A DNA stretch of 64,000 bases, taken from contig CAWCWN010000003.1 of NCBI GenBank assembly GCA_963799245.1, positions 1,178,001 through 1,242,000 on the forward strand, given 5' to 3'. A program made the translations under genes and the position numbers. Shown one piece after another: positions 34,915 to 42,840 of the stretch (positions are counted from its first letter, which is position 1; the number at the start of each line of letters is the position of its first letter). The stretch is from CAWCWN01 sp963799245. Lineage in GTDB: Bacteria; Chloroflexota; Ktedonobacteria; Ktedonobacterales; Ktedonobacteraceae. A model generated the notes under the pieces. That model was given only the letters and a program-made list of their open reading frames with translations, had not been told where the DNA came from and searched no databases.

Positions 34915-35898
34915 TTGCTTTTTGAGCTCAGCAGGACTGCTCCCCATGTTCACCGTGCTTTCTTTCAAAAATGCCAAACATGTGTAAAATTATCAGATCG
35001 GGACACCGGCGCGCAGTCTAATCTTGTGCAATGTACACAAGAACCGGCGCAGGTAGACGCCGCATTCCTGGCGCTCTGGCTGCACGGCAAGAGCTGGAAG
35101 ACACAGCACGCCTATACGTCCGATATGGTACGATTCTATAGCGTTGTGGGTCGGCCGCTTCGTGAGGTGACGCTGGCCGACCTGCAGGCGTATGCAGATA
35201 GCCTGGCCAGCCTGAAAGCCACGTCGCGCGCGCGTGCTCTCGCTGCCGTAAAGTCTGCTCTCTCGTTCGGTGTAAAGTCTGGATACTTGCCGGTCAATGT
35301 GGGCCTCCTGGTCAGGCTTCCCAAGATAGAGGACAAGCTAGCAGAGCGGATTATGAGTGAGGCGAGTGTCGCGCGTATGCTGGCGCTGGAGCCCAACAAA
35401 CGCAATCATGCGATTCTGGTGCTGCTCTATCGCGCGGGCCTTCGCTGTACTGAGCTATGCTGCCTCACCTGGCGCAACCTGCAGGAGCGCGACCAGGCCG
35501 GGCAGATCTCCGTCAATGGCAAGGGGAATAAAACACGGCATGTGCTCATAGATGTGGATACGTGGCATGAGGTACTGAGCTTGAAAGTCAAAACAGTTTT
35601 GACTTTGGATGACTACGTATTCCAGTCTCGTCAAGCGCGATCGCGAGGCCACAAGGCAGATCGCCGCCTGGATGAGAGCACCGTGTTTCGCATTGTGCAA
35701 GCTGCAGCTGCTCGCGCAGGTGTTTCTGGCAAAGTCTCGCCACACTGGATGCGCCACGCTCACGCTACCCATAGCCTGGAGAATGGCGCGCCTATCACGC
35801 TGGTGAAAGAGACGTTAGGCCATAGCAGCATAGAAACGACTGCGAAATATACGCATGTGCGACCAAACGCGAGCAGCGGCCAGTATCTGAAGGTGTAG
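34915..35898 (+). CDS. Tyrosine recombinase (XerC/D-like integrase)
   Basis: Up to 327 residues. The N-terminal SAM-like domain (~45-125) binds core DNA. The catalytic domain has Arg177 in YRAGLRCTEL, Lys ~206 in GKGNKTRHV, His277 and Arg280 in SPHWMRHAHATH, His303 in LGHSS and the nucleophile Tyr312 in AKYTHV, so all catalytic residues are present. The first ~40 residues (no homology, cysteine-rich) may not be translated; the true start could be an internal GTG or TTG. An endonuclease VII-like gene follows after 5 bp in the same direction. It is not next to either att copy, so its role in moving this element is uncertain. Confidence 0.88.
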   Translation: MLFELSRTAPHVHRAFFQKCQTCVKLSDRDTGAQSNLVQCTQEPAQVDAAFLALWLHGKSWKTQHAYTSDMVRFYSVVGRPLREVTLADLQAYADSLASLKATSRARALAAVKSALSFGVKSGYLPVNVGLLVRLPKIEDKLAERIMSEASVARMLALEPNKRNHAILVLLYRAGLRCTELCCLTWRNLQERDQAGQISVNGKGNKTRHVLIDVDTWHEVLSLKVKTVLTLDDYVFQSRQARSRGHKADRRLDESTVFRIVQAAAARAGVSGKVSPHWMRHAHATHSLENGAPITLVKETLGHSSIETTAKYTHVRPNASSGQYLKV

Positions 35899-35903
35899 CG
35901 AAA

Positions 35904-36266
35904 ATGAGAGAAGATCCGCACCCAGAGCACAACCTGGATGGCAAACGATACACCGCGGTGTGGTTAAGACTCTTCCACGATCAAAAAGAGCGATGCGCTA
36001 TTTGTGGCCGACATCATACTAAGATACCGGGCTATAATAGGCGTGAATGTACGCTCAGACAGAAGCTATTCATTGATCACTGCCATATGACTGGCCGGAT
36101 AAGGGGCATACTATGCAATGATTGCAATTACATGTTAAGCCTGATGGAAAACCATGTGTGGCGAGACAAAGGGACTGAAGGGAAAGATGTGTGGCGCCTC
36201 GTGGAACGTTGGTATAAGCGGCACCAGGACAAGATCGAGATGTATATGCGCGAACGTTTGCTCTAA
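35904..36266 (+). CDS. Endonuclease VII-like HNH protein
   Basis: 120 residues. Two CxxC pairs (CAICGRHH near residue 33 and CNDCN near 73) hold a zinc, and between them FIDHCHMTGRIRGILCNDCN is the signature of the phage recombination endonuclease VII family, a beta-beta-alpha-metal nuclease resolving branched DNA. Length is close to the ~120-160 residues of phage-borne versions. It starts 5 bp after the integrase stop, suggesting cotranscription and a joint role in recombination of the element. Confidence 0.88.
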   Translation: MREDPHPEHNLDGKRYTAVWLRLFHDQKERCAICGRHHTKIPGYNRRECTLRQKLFIDHCHMTGRIRGILCNDCNYMLSLMENHVWRDKGTEGKDVWRLVERWYKRHQDKIEMYMRERLL

Positions 36267-36310
36267 AAGTATGCTTATCATTTACACAAGAATGAAGACA
36301 CTAAAAGGCG

Positions 36311-36462
36311 CAGCGCTCGCGATGTGGTGGAGCAGCTGCGCCTGGTCCTACCTCATCAAACGTTATGTCACGATAGTAACATGGCTTTCCAGAGATCTCG
36401 AAACGGCTCGATATCCTCATCAGAGTAGAGAGCGCTGCGCAGGAGCGCTTCATACGGCAAGT
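36311..36462. repeat. Diverged direct repeat, copy A (holds a gene 3' end on the minus strand)
   Basis: Similar along ~150 bp to 38886-39040, sharing CCTACCTCATCAA and GTTATGTCACGATAGTAA. On the minus strand both copies encode the end of a protein (…EALLRS..YSDE(E/D)IE.FRDLWKA.LLS, stop at the shared TGA). No start is present in copy A, so it is a gene fragment. The pair brackets the two pentapeptide-repeat genes. Confidence 0.65.
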
Positions 36463-36594
36463 TGCCGTAAACTCGCATCCAGAGCGCTTCCAGGCAAATC
36501 ACGAAAAATTATATGAGTCGGAAAAGCGAACAGAATTGATTCAAACAACAATTATGTGCTCTATAAACGTGAGCCTATCCGTTTTCCGTTGCCC

Positions 36595-37806
36595 CTATTT
36601 TCTCCCACTACTTTTTGGTGCTGGTAAGGCAAGTTCTAACCCTTCAGTAGTGCTTAGTCGCAAAAGACTGGGTAGTAGAGCTTGTTCAAGCATCCCCTTT
36701 GTTTCCTTATCGATGCCAGGACGCAGTGTATCTACCATCTTGCTGGCGGTTTCAAGGGCAACCTCTATACGACTTTTTTCCACCTCAAGCCGCTTTCGCT
36801 CTATCTCAAGCTGTAGCTTCTCTATCTCAAATTGTGCCTTTTGTTCCTCCTGACCTGCTTTCTGTGCCGCAGTCTGTTGAGCTTGTTGTGCTTCTTGCCT
36901 CCTTATTTCTATGTCCAACACTTTTTCTTTAAACCTAAGTGATGTCTGCCCGATATTATCAATCGCTATCTTTAAAGCGCCAGCAAGGGTTACAACGGCA
37001 CCACTAGCAGCAGCAAGCATTGTAGGGTTAAGGATTAACTCTACCAGAGTAGGTGGATTGTGAGCTAGCTTACCGATAGTGAGATTGGCTTCTTTGGTAA
37101 AACGAATATCGTGAGTTTGTGCATAATTGATAAGGTCGGGAAATCGATCCTGTTGGATGAGCCAAGCTTTCGTGTGAAGTTCAGTAAGAGTGGAAATAGT
37201 AGTGGTAAAGTTGTGAGCAATCAAAGGCTCTTCTGTGATGCGGATGTGAAGGGCTGACGCTGTGTCTTCGGCATTCTCGCTTTCCATAACTAACCCGATG
37301 GCTTCATGCAGGTTGGTTGCTTGCAGGTCGGCTCCAGACAGGTTGGCTTCATGCAGGTCGGCTGCTTGTAGATTGGCTGCTTGCAGGGTGGCTCGAAACA
37401 GGTTGGCTGCTTGCAGGGTGGCTCCACGCAGGTCGGCTCGAAACAGGTTGGCTCCACGCAGGTCGGCTGCTTGCAGATTGGCTCCACGTAGGTCGGCTCC
37501 AGGCAGGTCGGTTTCATACAGGTCGGCGGCTTGCAGGTTGACTGCTTGCAGGTTGGCTGCTTGCAGGGTGGCGGCTTGCAGGTCGGCGGCTTGCAGGTTG
37601 GCTGCTTGCAGGGTGGCTGCTTGCAGATTGGCTCCACGCAGTTTGGCTCCATGCAGGTCTAAACCAGCAAGGTTTACTCCCTCTAAATTCCGACCGCTTA
37701 AATTCAGTTTATCGGGACTTCCGGCCTCGTGAAGGAGCTGCTCTACGTCAGCTCTTGTTAATGGTCTATCCTCTTTTTTGACTTTGCTCTGTACATTAGT
37801 GTCCAT
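36595..37806 (-). CDS. Pentapeptide-repeat protein with C-terminal coiled coil
   Basis: 403 residues. Residues ~33-170 are about 27 consecutive pentapeptide repeats of A(D/N)LxA type (NLQAADLQAATLQAAN), forming a right-handed quadrilateral beta-helix. A middle domain (~175-275) has a moderately hydrophobic stretch (NPTMLAAASGAVVTLAGAL). Residues ~290-350 are a highly charged coiled coil (EIRRQEAQQAQQTAAQKAG, ERKRLEVEKSRIEVALE). The function is unknown; the layout suggests a scaffold or membrane-associated sensor. The DNA shows the matching 15-bp repetition at 37310-37660. It is the downstream partner of the next pentapeptide gene, 159 bp apart on the same strand, and both lie between duplicated gene-fragment repeats. 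Confidence 0.85.
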   Translation of the reverse strand: MDTNVQSKVKKEDRPLTRADVEQLLHEAGSPDKLNLSGRNLEGVNLAGLDLHGAKLRGANLQAATLQAANLQAADLQAATLQAANLQAVNLQAADLYETDLPGADLRGANLQAADLRGANLFRADLRGATLQAANLFRATLQAANLQAADLHEANLSGADLQATNLHEAIGLVMESENAEDTASALHIRITEEPLIAHNFTTTISTLTELHTKAWLIQQDRFPDLINYAQTHDIRFTKEANLTIGKLAHNPPTLVELILNPTMLAAASGAVVTLAGALKIAIDNIGQTSLRFKEKVLDIEIRRQEAQQAQQTAAQKAGQEEQKAQFEIEKLQLEIERKRLEVEKSRIEVALETASKMVDTLRPGIDKETKGMLEQALLPSLLRLSTTEGLELALPAPKSSGRK

Positions 37807-37965
37807 GTATCTGCTCCTCCCCCGAATGTGCTGTATTGTCCGGGGCTTAACTGGCAGGGGCTACGCTCTGTGATTATAACAACCATAGTTCTTTGCTCAG
37901 TAAACTTGATTGAACCGCAAAGGAACTCTAGAAAGTAATGACCCGCATACTCTAATGGTACGAGT

Positions 37966-38691
37966 TTAGCAATCACTACAGTTTAACCCCGCACTCACGG
38001 GATCAAATCCTTGAGGCCATTTCGTTGGTTCCAAGATTGGAGGGTTCCCCTGTACGTTTTCCAGTGGTATCAGTTTCGAGTTATATCTAGCTCCATCGAG
38101 GTAAGCATAGCTGAGGTCGGCTTCCCTGAGGTTGGTTCCGTCGAGGTCGGCTCCGCTGAGGTCGGCCTGACCCCACTTCACTGCACGAAGATCAGCATCT
38201 TTCAAGCTCACCACACTGCTATCGGATGTTGTTCTTGTTGACATGAGTCCTGCTTCCCGTAAAAATGCGAAGACATAGCTGATACGCCGGGCATTTAACT
38301 GCGTCAGTACGGTTATTATTCGCACTCGCGCAACGTTCCGCACCTCTTCAGATGGTGAGGTACGTAGGTTTTCCTTGAGCAGTAATTCTGCTATGCGGTC
38401 TAGATACGCTTGTAAGAGATCTTCATGTTGTTTGTCCAGGGCAATTTGTTGCTCTTGCTCATAGCGTTGTTGCGCAATCTGGCGTCCAGTATGAGCGTTA
38501 GTAAGCTGGAACACCAACGCAACGACAGCAAGCACCAATGGCACAATGAGCAATTGCAACCAATCCCACAAGGACTTATTCAAGAACCCCGTTGCTGTCC
38601 ACCCAAAGCGGTACGTAGCAACCACGAAACCACCACAAAACAACAAGAATACTCCACCAAGTACACACCAAAGGCGTTGTCTTACTTTCAT
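37966..38691 (-). CDS. Membrane pentapeptide-repeat protein
   Basis: 241 residues. Two membrane segments (~8-28 and ~44-64) lead into a coiled coil (GRQIAQQRYEQEQQIALDKQ) and a helical region, then a short pentapeptide block (DADLRAVKWGQADLSGADL, ~165-205) and a Cys-containing tail. The order membrane - coiled coil - pentapeptide is the reverse of its neighbour, and both have coiled coils, so a complex between them is an attractive guess. A similar layout occurs in pentapeptide-repeat membrane proteins of cyanobacteria and Chloroflexota of unknown function. It is upstream of the larger pentapeptide gene and probably in the same transcript. Confidence 0.82.
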   Translation of the reverse strand: MKVRQRLWCVLGGVFLLFCGGFVVATYRFGWTATGFLNKSLWDWLQLLIVPLVLAVVALVFQLTNAHTGRQIAQQRYEQEQQIALDKQHEDLLQAYLDRIAELLLKENLRTSPSEEVRNVARVRIITVLTQLNARRISYVFAFLREAGLMSTRTTSDSSVVSLKDADLRAVKWGQADLSGADLDGTNLREADLSYAYLDGARYNSKLIPLENVQGNPPILEPTKWPQGFDPVSAGLNCSDC

Positions 38692-38885
38692 GGCATCTTC
38701 TCTATTGTAGTATAGATTAGATATTCAAAATGAAGGTAGTATATTGTACCTGAGTATATTAATCGGAACACCATGCTGTATAGTTTATGGGAGAGTCTTG
38801 GGCAGGAAAGGAGAGACGCTCACCATTTGCACTGGCACGAGAGGGTCGTGTGTTGTGCAGGCAGGCTGCAGGACCCTCTTGGGAG

Positions 38886-39040
38886 AGCGCAGCCGTCGCG
38901 GGGACCAGCTGCGCCTCCTGATCCTACCTCATCAACCGTTATGTCACGATAGTAATATTGCTTTCCAGAGGTCTCGAAATGTCTCTATCTCCTCATCAGA
39001 GTAGTGCAAGCTGCGCAGGAGGGCTTCATAGTGAGCTCGG
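38886..39040. repeat. Diverged direct repeat, copy B (gene 3' end on the minus strand)
   Basis: Partner of 36311-36462. Minus-strand reading is longer here: it continues upstream to about 39120 (Y-S-G-R-E-N-A-Y-G-S-F, RFVDDKALPPQ) before meeting an in-frame TAG, so it is also a truncated gene end. Outside this repeat, 38692-38885 and 39130-39280 hold nothing recognisable. Confidence 0.65.
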
Positions 39041-39296
39041 CTCGCCTGCGGTGGAAGCGCCTTATCATCCACAAAGCGCTGCGCAAAACTGCCGTAGGCG
39101 TTTTCCCGTCCACTGTACAAAACAAGCTACAAAACAGCTACGCCGTGCATTGACCTCAGTTCCTGTGTGTCGTTTGTGAGGGGTCTGACCTGTTTGTGCT
39201 CCATTTGTAGGCGATTTGTGTGCTACCGCCGTCGTTTTGTGGGGCAAATGAGAGCCACCTCAGCTATAGTCTACTGTAGAAAGGAGGCAGGACTAT

Positions 39297-39716
39297 ATGC
39301 TACGACGCACAGTTCTCAAACTCGGCGTAGGGGGGATGCTCGCCACGTTGTTGCTCGTCCTCGGGATACTCGCCTCGGCGGGCGTGGCAGCAGCGAGCTC
39401 AGCCCCCGGTATACGACCCGTTACTCCACACCGAGCACATCTGAGTGCGGTTGTGCTCCGCTCAGACCGCCAGAGTGTCACGGTGCGGATCACTGGTGAT
39501 GGCTTTAGAGCGGTGCCCCGCCAGGGTGCATTCGTCATGCTCACAGCCAAAGAGCACAATCGCTATCTCTGGATCACGCCGCAGCGTGTCATGGTGAACC
39601 GCTATGGATCGTTCTATCGGATAGTGACCATTAACTGTCGGGACCATCACTGTATGATCGCCATCTCTGCGTGGAATATGCACGGTCAGGCGTCCACGTA
39701 TGTCTACAGAAGGTAG
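39297..39716 (+). CDS. Small secreted protein with Tat-like signal, unknown function
   Basis: 139 residues. The start MLRRTVLKLGVGG followed by a long hydrophobic stretch and AGVAAAS looks like a twin-arginine or Sec signal peptide cleaved near residue 34. The mature ~105 residues are beta-rich (VVLRSDRQSVTVRITGDGF, VMVNRYGSFYRIVTINC) with two Cys (in NCRDHHC) that could pair. No family was recognised; it resembles Ig-like extracellular modules only in general composition. AAAGGAGG lies 8 bp before the ATG. It stands alone on the plus strand. Confidence 0.7.
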   Translation: MLRRTVLKLGVGGMLATLLLVLGILASAGVAAASSAPGIRPVTPHRAHLSAVVLRSDRQSVTVRITGDGFRAVPRQGAFVMLTAKEHNRYLWITPQRVMVNRYGSFYRIVTINCRDHHCMIAISAWNMHGQASTYVYRR

Positions 39717-39844
39717 CGTCAATGTTAGTCATATACTACTCATGCATAATGAGATGATCTCTCATGAGGGATATGCAGAGATGCCGATGGAATTGTAACC
39801 TCCTCCATCGGCATCTTGTTGAAATTCTCACGCTCGAGCAACAG

Positions 39845-40033
39845 GCCTGTCAGTAGTTTTGTGACGAAAAGAGACCACAGAGTTGTCTCAGGCAGCGTGT
39901 GTAGTGCATCGACAGCGCCTGGCAGCAATGAGGCGGGCGGGCGAAAAGCGCTTGTTCTGCCTGCTCTCAAACGGCTTATAGAGCGCTCTCACAGCACTGC
40001 GGTAGCTTTTCGTACGAAAACTAACGACAGGCC
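39845..40033. repeat. Short inverted-repeat element related to the 40826-41243 element
   Basis: GGCCTGTCAGTAGTTTTGTG at 39845-39864 faces an imperfect inverse at 40014-40033 (GAAAACTAACGACAGGCC end). The arms share the ACTACTGACAGGCC core with the larger element at 40826-41243. No gene lies between; the outer flank holds the upstream part of the next gene. Probably a non-autonomous mobile repeat. Confidence 0.6.
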
Positions 40034-40065
40034 AAAACGCTCAGATTTGCCTCTCAGAGGGCCCT

Positions 40066-40431
40066 ATGATTGCCATGCAGGGGACACCCGAGTGTGAGAC
40101 CGCGCAGCTCTTGTGCTTATTTGCTCCTGCAGCACCTGTTATCGACCAGGCTGTCGACCAGGTCGCTGAAATTGTGGAAGCTCGCGACCAGGCAGGGACA
40201 CATGTCCCCGCAGGTGCCGTCAAGACACGTTTCGTTCTTCTGGCCTACCTGGACGCGCGACCAGGCTGCGCATTGACACAGCGTGATGTGGCGGCAGGGA
40301 CACATGTCCCCTACGAGACCACCAAGAAAATGCTGCAGCGCATCGCCAAGGCAGGGGAATGCACGCAAACACCGCAGGGATATATGTCCCTGCAGCCTGC
40401 TGCAGCCAGTCATCTGCATTTAGTCGCTTAA
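40066..40431 (+). CDS. Putative small DNA-binding protein carrying three palindromes in its gene
   Basis: 121 residues with no recognised family. The C-terminal half looks like a winged helix (FVLLAYLDARPGCALTQRDVA, YETTKKMLQRIAKAG). The gene itself contains GGGACACATGTCCC at 40195-40208 and 40297-40310 and the near-palindrome GGGATATATGTCCC at 40377-40390, the first two encoding AGTHVP each time. Such spaced palindromes could be binding sites for its own product or for an element regulator. It is 15 bp upstream of a small membrane-protein gene. Confidence 0.5.
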   Translation: MIAMQGTPECETAQLLCLFAPAAPVIDQAVDQVAEIVEARDQAGTHVPAGAVKTRFVLLAYLDARPGCALTQRDVAAGTHVPYETTKKMLQRIAKAGECTQTPQGYMSLQPAAASHLHLVA

Positions 40432-40446
40432 GGAAGGAACCGAACT

Positions 40447-40695
40447 ATGACATTTTTTCGCATCGTTGCTTGGCTGCTTGCGGGCCCGCTCGCGTTGATT
40501 GTCGTTATTGGCGTGCCTGCATGGCTCTCCGGCAACGTGTCGCCCACGCTTGGCGCGGCGGTATTCGTGAGCTACATCCCCATAGGCGCAGCCGCGCTCG
40601 TGGGGACTGCCGTGCTGCATAGCGCACGCAGCGCACGCACGCGTGTGCACGCTCAGCCGCACACGGAACCAACCGAAGACTGGCAACACTACTAG
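40447..40695 (+). CDS. Small two-TM membrane protein, unknown function
   Basis: 82 residues: hydrophobic segments at ~4-26 and ~35-58 and a basic, then acidic tail (SARSARTRVHAQPHTEPTED). AAGGAAGG lies upstream of the ATG. It follows the putative DNA-binding gene closely and precedes the resolvase fragment. Holin-like small proteins have this look, but nothing else supports that. Confidence 0.55.
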   Translation: MTFFRIVAWLLAGPLALIVVIGVPAWLSGNVSPTLGAAVFVSYIPIGAAALVGTAVLHSARSARTRVHAQPHTEPTEDWQHY

Positions 40696-40710
40696 AGAGG
40701 AGAAACACCC

Positions 40711-40825
40711 ATGCTACTTGGATATGCGCGCGTTTCGCGCGAGGAGCAACACTTAGACCTGCAGCTTGACGCGCTCAAGGCCGCAGGCGTCAACCCAAGA
40801 ACACGCAGCGCCCTCACCGCACTGT
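40711..40825 (+). pseudogene. Serine resolvase N-terminal fragment
   Basis: MLLGYARVSREEQHLDLQLD, followed by ALKAAGV, is the start of a serine recombinase with the catalytic Ser in ARVS. After about 27 codons the family homology stops, and 30 bp later an inverted-repeat element begins. No further resolvase sequence is found beyond that element. GAGAGGAG lies just upstream. Confidence 0.75.
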
Positions 40826-41243
40826 GGTATCCTATCGTCCAAAAACTACTGACAGGCCCTACCTCCTTTCTTTCTTCGCGTAGTGCTGGCGCAATGCCGA
40901 GCTGCCCTGTGCCATGCCAATGCCTGCGGCGGTGCCTATCAGCGCGGGGGCAATCACCATCACAATCATAATATCCCACTCTAAACTAAGCGGGTTTATG
41001 CCTCCCCCAGGGAGGAAGAGTAGCAGCACGGCGGCTATCACGCTGGCGGTAACAGTAAGCGGTATCACCAGCAGCCCCCACCAGGAACGATACAGGTACG
41101 CGCCGTAGACGACGAGCCCCATGCCAAGCAGCATCAGGATGCTGGGGGTGTTCCAGAGCAGCATCATGACCCACTGTTTAATGCTGTCTGTGACGCCAGG
41201 CAGACATACTGGCCTTTCAGTAGTTTTTTATCCATAGGATACC
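40826..41243. mobile_element. 418-bp element with 33-bp terminal inverted repeats
   Basis: Arms at 40826-40858 and 41211-41243 match as inverted repeats in 28 of 33 positions, starting GGTATCCTAT and ending ACTACTGAMAGGCC. TGT flanks both ends, a possible 3-bp target duplication. Inside is a single three-TM protein on the minus strand whose stop codon abuts the left arm. There is no transposase, so it would be mobilised in trans. Related arms occur at 39845-40033. Confidence 0.65.
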
Positions 41244-41317
41244 TGTTGTTCCACACCAGGAGAAGGGGCTTGTTGGTTTTCAGGTTTTTGATTATCGGTA
41301 TGTTCTGGCGATACCAT
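40859..41317 (-). pseudogene. Small membrane protein, reading frame interrupted inside the right terminal repeat
   Basis: From an ATG at 41317 (behind AAAGGAG) the frame reads 29 residues, meets TAA at 41230-41228 within the terminal repeat, then continues in the same frame without another stop to 40859. The downstream part from Met-Met at 41167 is a 102-residue protein with three hydrophobic segments (SILMLLGMGLVVYGAYLY, WWGLLVIPLTVTASVIAAVL, MIVMVIAPALIGTAAGIGM). Either the repeat was inserted in an older gene, or translation starts at 41167 inside the element. The function is unknown. Confidence 0.55.
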
Positions 41318-41722
41318 GATGCCACGCTCCTTTCACTTCACCATCTGGTGATGCGCTTCTCTGCGCTGCTACAGGAACTACCTGTTCTCAACTATAACGT
41401 ATCGCGTGAGTATCACAATGGTATTACCCTAGCAAAGCTCAGCCTCACGATGTCGTCACATATCGAAAAGGCAATTGTGGTAAATAGCGTGAAAAGTGAG
41501 CAGGTTTTGGCCCTCGAGGACTAACGGACCCAAAAACAACGATAAGGATCCTCTCTAACGTTCTTTTGGCTCTACAGGCGTCTTGAGCCGAAACAAAGAG
41601 GAGGTACTTTCCGCTGAAGAGATACTCCATCTCTTCGAAGGCGCGTATCTCAATTGGCTCCACAAGCTGTTTTTATTTTCTTATCGTTATATATCGTTCC
41701 GTTAGTACCCAAGGGCCATGTG
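41318..41722. other. Gap with no supported gene
   Basis: About 400 bp downstream of the 41723-42568 gene. An open frame of 92 codons on the plus strand (41246-41524) overlaps the repeat element and has no ribosome site or protein-like composition. I see nothing else. Confidence 0.4.
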
Positions 41723-42568
41723 TCATGCTCCTTTCTGTAGCTCATCAAGAACAGGTTTTACTATGCGTCCATATTTGCGCGAGCTCCACTTGAGATGAGA
41801 GCAGATATCTCTCTTTGCGATGCCCGAGAGATAGGCATCGACCACACTTTTTACCTCCTCGGGCAACACGCCGGGAAGCGCGGGCAACAAGGCTGCAAGC
41901 TCGTTCGCTTCTTGTGTTACTGCCTGCTTGGTAACACTGGCAACAGGTAGAGCAGGCGGTGTTTCCGTCTCGTTTTCAATTGTGACGTGTGTTGTGTCAC
42001 GTTTGAATAGCACCTGCTCAAGCTGGTCTAACTTCTCCAATTTTGCGAGGATGGTTTGCACCGTCTCGTTGCTCAGTGTTTCCACAGCGACCGGTGCTGT
42101 TTCTCTCGCCAGGCCAGAGAAACGGATGTGTTTCGTGCGGCATAGGTAGATGTAGCCCACGGAAACAACGCAGCGCAGCGCAAACAGTCCCAGCATAAAC
42201 GGTGAGTTGCCTTGCTGCTCTATCCCTGTTAGCTGCATAAACAGCATGACGCAGCCAACGATGGCGAGCAGGGCAGAGAGCGGCAGGTATAACCAGGCTT
42301 TGATGGTGTCTCGCTCTCTGAGAGACTGCAGTCCATACACCAGGACCACGCCGCCACTGCTCTCTATCGCGAGCGCTTGTGTGATGGCCCAGGCATTTTG
42401 TACGCCCTGGTTGCCATAGCCCAGGTGCCCGTGTGAGAGCACATCGGCTGCGCTGTACACGATGCCGATAGCAAGCAATGGCTCGCTCGTCTTGGCGGCC
42501 AGCTTGAATAAGAACTCGATGAAGGCGTCGTACCATGCCAGTGATGCGAAACTCTTTAGCTGTTCCAT
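41723..42568 (-). CDS. Multi-TM protein with C-terminal helix-turn-helix-like region
   Basis: 281 residues from the ATG at 42568 (GGAGGAGAC upstream). Four hydrophobic segments in the first ~155 residues are followed by a coiled-coil/linker (TVQTILAKLEKLDQLEQVLF), a disordered stretch and a C-terminal helix-turn-helix-like end (YLSGIAKRDICSHLKWSSRK, then YGRIVKPVLDEL). Membrane-anchored DNA-binding proteins of this build occur on actinobacterial and ktedonobacterial plasmids (DUF2637/spd-like) and may take part in spread or replication control. The 61426-62499 gene has the same architecture. It overlaps the upstream zinc-motif gene by 13 bp. Confidence 0.65.
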   Translation of the reverse strand: MEQLKSFASLAWYDAFIEFLFKLAAKTSEPLLAIGIVYSAADVLSHGHLGYGNQGVQNAWAITQALAIESSGGVVLVYGLQSLRERDTIKAWLYLPLSALLAIVGCVMLFMQLTGIEQQGNSPFMLGLFALRCVVSVGYIYLCRTKHIRFSGLARETAPVAVETLSNETVQTILAKLEKLDQLEQVLFKRDTTHVTIENETETPPALPVASVTKQAVTQEANELAALLPALPGVLPEEVKSVVDAYLSGIAKRDICSHLKWSSRKYGRIVKPVLDELQKGA

Positions 42569-42840
42569 GTCTCCTCCATCCAACTATTATCAAACTCGCG
42601 CCAGTCATCCATGGGCGCTTCTTTCGGTGCTGCTGGTCTCTCTGGCGCTACAGGTTGAGCCTCGGACTCATACGGCGGCACCAGATGCACCAGGTGCTCA
42701 ATTCTCATCGGCTGAGGCTGTACTTGTGTAGCTTGTGCTTGTGCAACACTGCCGCCGCAAGTGCACGGGCGACATATGCACCTGCTCAATACTCGGTGGC
42801 ACGTAGTGCACCGGGCTTGGCGCTTGAATGGCCATATCAT
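42556..42840 (-). CDS. Small cysteine-rich protein, unknown function
   Basis: 94 residues. The N-terminus has CTTCHRVLSRCICRPCTCGG, three CxxC or CxC pairs likely to bind zinc; the rest is Pro/Ala/Glu-rich and probably disordered. The ATG directly follows the TAG of the upstream gene, and the end overlaps the start of the downstream membrane-protein gene, so the three are one tightly coupled unit. Confidence 0.65.
   Translation of the reverse strand: MIWPFKRQARCTTCHRVLSRCICRPCTCGGSVAQAQATQVQPQPMRIEHLVHLVPPYESEAQPVAPERPAAPKEAPMDDWREFDNSWMEETWNS

Noticed and set aside
37310..37660. Regular 15-bp repeats suggestive of CRISPR or a VNTR
   Set aside because: They are the coding repeats of pentapeptide units, contiguous and in frame, without spacers.
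41246..41524. 92-codon plus-strand frame
   Set aside because: Overlaps the terminal repeat of the small element, has no ribosome site and no protein-like pattern.
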